Shown: piece by piece, positions 60,327-64,000 of the stretch
How positions within the stretch are numbered: position 1 is the first letter of the stretch
Layout: every line of letters starts with the position of its first letter
DNA from: Neopestalotiopsis rosae
Taxonomy: Eukaryota; Ascomycota; Sordariomycetes; Amphisphaeriales; Sporocadaceae
Assembly (NCBI GenBank): GCA_023078685.1
Contig: JALGAS010000005.1
Span: 1,488,001-1,552,000, forward strand
Direction of reading: 5' to 3'
DNA: 64,000 bases
Program-made: the position numbers and the translations under genes
The notes under the pieces: model-generated
Told to the model about the DNA's origin: nothing
Database searches by the model: none
The model's input: the letters and a program-made list of their open reading frames with translations, nothing else

Positions 60327-62870
60327 ATGGCCACCAGACCTTACGACGAGGAGGAACTCTCCATTTCCTTGTCGCCTTCGCAAATCCGACGTCGAGTTCC
60401 CGAGATCAATGTCACCCCGACGACGAACGATCCCAACAATGGCAAACAACGGGCCAGCGACCATGCCAGCGCCGCCGCCCCGACACATCGCGAGAAGGGA
60501 AAGACGGAACAGCGTGTCGGCCAGTACAACATTATTCGCACTCTTGGAGAGGGATCTTTTGGCAAGGTCAAGCTTGCTGTACACAGGAGCACTGGGCAGC
60601 AAGTTGCCCTCAAGATCATATCTCGCAAGAAGCTCATCAGTCGAGACATGGTTGGCCGCGTCGAGCGAGAAATCGAGTATCTGCAATTACTCAGACATCC
60701 TCACATTATCAAGCTCTACACTGTGATCAAGACAAGTGCTGAGATTATCATGGTCCTCGAGTACGCAGGCGGTGAGCTGTTCGACTACATTGTCTCCCAC
60801 GGGAGAATGCAAGAGGACAAAGCCCGCCGATTCTTCCAGCAGATGATATGCGCCGTGGAATATTGCCACAGACACAAAGTTGTGCATCGTGACTTGAAAC
60901 CCGAGAACCTACTCCTGGATGACAACCTCAACGTCAAGATTGCCGATTTCGGTCTCAGCAACATCATGACAGACGGTAACTTTCTCAAGACAAGCTGTGG
61001 CAGCCCCAACTATGCAGCCCCCGAAGTTATTAGCGGAAAGCTGTATGCAGGCCCGGAAGTGGATGTTTGGAGCTGTGGCGTGATTCTCTATGTCCTCCTT
61101 ATCGGTCGACTACCATTCGACGATGACCACATCCCCAGTCTCTTCGCAAAGATTCAGCGTGGTGTTTTCAATATCCCATCTTGGTGTCCTGTAGGAGCGG
61201 CCAACATGATTAGAAAGATGTTGGTGGTGAACCCCCTGCTAAGGGCAACTATCGAAGAGATTCGACAAGATCCATGGTTCGCACACGAGCTGCCGTCGTA
61301 TCTAGCACCCCCGCTTGAGGAATTCCTCAATACTGGCGTCGACCCTAACAAGGCGATCAATCCAAGTGATATTGCTCCGCATGCCCCTCAGAAGGTTCAG
61401 GAGAAGTTGCACAACGAGGTCACCGAGAAGATCAGCAAGACCATGGGCTACGGCAAGCGTGATGTCGAGGAAGCTCTCGGTGCAGATGAACCCTCGGCAA
61501 TCAAAGACGCATACATGATTGTACGCGAGAACAAGCTCATGCAAGTAAATCGTAAGTCCACCCAAGTCTGTTGTCCGCCCAGGAGGAGTCTGTTCATGAG
61601 AGGCGATTCTGTTTCTGTTTTAATGCCAATACTACCGGCGACGTGTTGTTTTCTGTGTGAAGGTTGTGCTTGAAAGTTCCACATGTCTATTCATTGGTTG
61701 CTGTGTTTGCACTCTTACTTTACATGATTGGTATTCAAGCTAAGAATCTTGCCTACAGCCGCCTATGGCACTGGGAATGACAACCCGTATTTTGCATCGT
61801 CGCCGCCGACTACAAATCACGAGGAGCACGCTGGCAGCCTGAACGCTGCGATGCAAGAAGCGTCCCTCAAGGACAACGAGTTCGATTCTGCAGCCAGTCC
61901 TCTTGCAGACTCAACAAGATCGAACGCATCGACTATTACCAGCACATCACCACGTGGATATGTCAGTAAGATTGGTATACTACCTACTAGTTTGCCTCCT
62001 TTGCACAAAGAAACTTTGGATCGTTACAATGCTGGTGATGAAGAGGTCCCAGACGACCAGCCTCTTCCCGACCTTCCATCTCAGCCAAGGACGCCGGCTG
62101 AGCATCAAGAGGCAGTCCGCAGACTTAAGCCACACTCTAAAGGCAATGTCAGACTTGACGATGGTTCGAGTCGCCCGGCTCCCATGACGCCTGTTGTGCA
62201 GAAGAAGAATAAGCCTGTCCGTTGGCAATTCGGCATACGCTCTAGGAATGCGCCTTGGGAAGCGCTGCTCTGCATCTACAAAGCTCTCCACAAGTTGAAT
62301 GCAACTTGGGTGGTGAACGAGGATTACGACGAGGTTCATGGTCCAGAACACGAGCAGTGAGTTCCATCCCGACCGACCTAACCACATGATACTGACTTGT
62401 CTAGGGGTGGCTATAAGGCGTCCAAAAGGGCCTCTGTGCCCAGTCCGTATGAAGGAATGAAGCCCGAGGAGATTGACTTGGCTACATTCAAGCCTACCAA
62501 GTACTACAAGCTTCCAGCAGATCCTTGGCATATTGTATGCCGTTGGACGAAGCAAGGTACGTCTTACGGTGATAAGTCTCTCTTGAATAATATACTAAAG
62601 TCCACAGATATCATAAAGCATATGCCTTCTGACGGTGATGACAATGCTCATATCGTCTCCGTGCTTGATAACCGCAAGCAGGACTTTGTCAATATGCACA
62701 TGGAGATTCAGATCTACGAAATGGAATATGGGGTCTACCTTGTCGACTTCAAATGCAGCGGCTACGAGCGACCTGATGGAACCATGCTCGAGGAAAAAGA
62801 CGTCATGAGTCCCTTTCCATTCCTGGACATGGCGGCCAAACTCATCATTCAGCTTGCGGAAGCGGACTAA
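60327..62870 (+). CDS. snf1: Snf1/AMPK catalytic alpha subunit protein kinase
   Basis: Exons 60327-61551, 61759-62356, 62405-62556 and 62608-62870 encode 745 aa. Snf1 is the Ser/Thr kinase of the glucose-derepression and energy-stress pathway, working with beta and gamma subunits. The start ACATGGCC at 60327 begins the family N-terminus MATRPYDEEELSISLSP; the in-frame ATG at 60240 is less likely. The kinase domain has the P-loop GEGSFG (74-79), K96 in VALKII, HRDLKPEN with D189, DFGLSN with D207, and the activation-loop Thr222 in LKTSCGSPNYAAPEV. The UBA-like autoinhibitory region follows at about 330-400 (MGYGKRDVEEAL). A Ser/Pro-rich linker leads to the C-terminal alpha-CTD, which contains RWQFGIRSRNAPWE, PWHIVCRW and FLDMAAKLIIQLAEAD. 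Introns are 207, 48 and 51 bp; the last keeps an open frame if retained. Confidence 0.97.
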
Positions 62871-63891
62871 GCAGCAGACGATAAAAGAATTCAAAGTCAA
62901 TTACCAAACGTCTGTCGCACTGGCCTCGCGTTATCAGTCGAGAAAATCGGGCCAATTCGGACTATATGGTGAATTTTCAAGGATTTTGGTCACTTTGAAA
63001 CCTCAACGTCCGCATGGGAGGCTGCTTGTAAGCCGGTGTCCTGGAGGGATATCCAAAGCCACAAAGGAAATGCTGAACTGCCCCCAACGTGCCATTGGGA
63101 ATGATTGTGTTCTGGGTTATTGGTGTAATTGTCACCTTTTCGCTAAGCTCTTCAAGTCGTCGGTCTTGGAGCATCACTTCCAATGGAGCGCTACTCAGTA
63201 TTTCCTGTCCTGGCCCATGTATCTGAGACTCCACAAACTTACAAGGCCATAACGCACCAGCTGACTCCGAACACCAGCTTCTATAACGACTTGAGACAGC
63301 TGGCTGGAAAATATGAATGACCCTGCTACGTCTCTGTGCGGCGCTAGGGCAGATTGACGAACGGCCAGTCCGGGAATGCGTCGTCCGGGTCCCGACCCAT
63401 TGCAGATGGGCAATTTTAATGGTGCTTTTGATGGACTTGGTGACACGGCATAGCAGTCGTTGAGCAAATCTTACGATGGTAGCGGCAAGCCAAGGGTCTG
63501 GGTGGTATAATGAAAACGATTCATCTGCGGATGGAGTTTTCCAGGGATGTGAGAGCAACACAGGAGGCTTTGCTACGTATACCCAAGGGAGTTAATGATT
63601 TGTTGCTTATGCAATCAGGATTTGAAACAATGGGAACTGAAAGCATTAATAATACATGCATTTACATTATCTTCTCTTCATAACGTTGGTACTAACATAA
63701 AAGGGTGCTAGATGCCCAAGTCTGCAGTCATCTGACTATCGGAGATTCTTGAGATCGGCCTTGAGGATCACAGGGGAGTGAAATATGAGATATCGTTGCC
63801 TGGGTTCAGTTGTAGCCAAGAGTCTGTCGAAATTTCTACAACGAGATGCTTAGTCTAAACGTTTGGGCACAACTTCTGGTTGTAACTCGAT
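62871..63891. other. Convergent 3' region between snf1 and the folate gene
   Basis: About 1 kb. Minus-strand frames at 62977-63561 and 63195-63467 overlap, and a segment (SQLVRYGL followed by a GTAAGT donor near 63252) looks weakly gene-like, but no acceptor gives a sensible continuation and no homology was recognised. An unidentified small minus-strand gene remains possible; otherwise this is two 3' UTRs. Confidence 0.4.
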
Positions 63892-64000
63892 TTACTTGGT
63901 GTCACGTAGCAACCTCAGAACATCAGAAACAAGGTAAAGACTGCCCGCAATGACAAGTGGTCCTCCACTCGCGGTGCTAGTGGCCCATTGCAAAGCATCC
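63892..64000 (-). CDS. C-terminus of a probable dihydrofolate synthase / folylpolyglutamate synthase-type ligase (partial)
   Basis: Reading leftward from the window edge gives the last 35 residues before TAA at 63894-63892; the rest lies to the right. The visible segment contains ALQWA, then GPLVIAGSLYLVSDVLRLLR, which matches the C-terminal strand-helix of Mur-ligase-like folate ligases (V.GS.YL..D.LR). In fungi this is usually the dihydrofolate synthase (Fol3 type), which adds the first glutamate to dihydropteroate in folate synthesis. Only the tail is visible, so choosing between dihydrofolate synthase and folylpolyglutamate synthase is tentative. Confidence 0.6.
   Translation of the reverse strand, partial: DALQWATSTASGGPLVIAGSLYLVSDVLRLLRDTK

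Noticed and set aside
63150..63408. Minus-strand frame starting MGRDPDDAFPDWPF with three in-frame TAG codons, considered as another edited gene
   Set aside because: Sequence after the first TAG does not look like protein, further TAA/TGA stops follow, and no homology is recognised; unlike the MFS frame.

Overview
The window is nuclear DNA of a filamentous ascomycete (Pezizomycotina), most likely a sordariomycete and perhaps Hypocreales. The genes have short 48-210 bp GT-AG introns with CTAAC-like branch sites. The recognisable proteins are typical fungal ones: an RTA1-like membrane protein, a GH72 cell-wall glucanosyltransferase, a DUF3824 protein, an NsdD-type GATA factor, glutamate-cysteine ligase (Gcs1), DNA polymerase epsilon subunit B (Dpb2) and Snf1. 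Species cannot be fixed from the sequence alone. No rRNA gene, confident tRNA gene, CRISPR array or intact transposon was seen.

Layout. 1-684 (+) is the 3' part of an RTA1-like gene. 4273-5687 (+) is a two-exon GPI-anchored GH72 gene. 6373-10340 (-) is a six-exon DUF3824 gene (1,190 aa). 12882-17357 (+) is a large MFS transporter frame interrupted only by two in-frame UAG codons. A gene desert of about 20 kb follows. 37906-39567 (+) is a four-exon nsdD-like gene with uORFs and two plausible start codons. A second desert of 11 kb contains a run of 36 G. 50690-53087 (-) is a seven-exon gcs1 with an 11-nt first coding exon. 54800-57178 (-) is dpb2, divergent from a four-exon probable mitochondrial protein at 57585-58578 (+). 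A tRNA-headed, SINE-like remnant lies near 59400-59640. 60327-62870 (+) is snf1 (745 aa). 63892-64000 (-) is the 3' end of a probable dihydrofolate synthase-type gene.

The most interesting signal is the MFS frame. It stays open for 1,474 codons except for two UAG codons, at codons 264 and 702. The second stands where I recall homologues having tryptophan (UGG). The first stop falls before any membrane segment, so ordinary translation could give only a 263-aa soluble fragment, while reading both UAG codons as UGG restores a 12-TM transporter. This is the pattern expected of sordariomycete genes whose premature UAG codons are recoded to UGG by A-to-I mRNA editing during sexual development. Two RIP-like TpG to TpA mutations, i.e. 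a young pseudogene, is the main alternative. The same window carries an nsdD homologue, a master regulator of sexual development, inside an unusually large non-coding domain and behind an overlapping uORF.

The remaining genes are housekeeping (glutathione synthesis, replication, energy sensing, folate) or cell-surface functions, and they do not form an obvious biosynthetic cluster.
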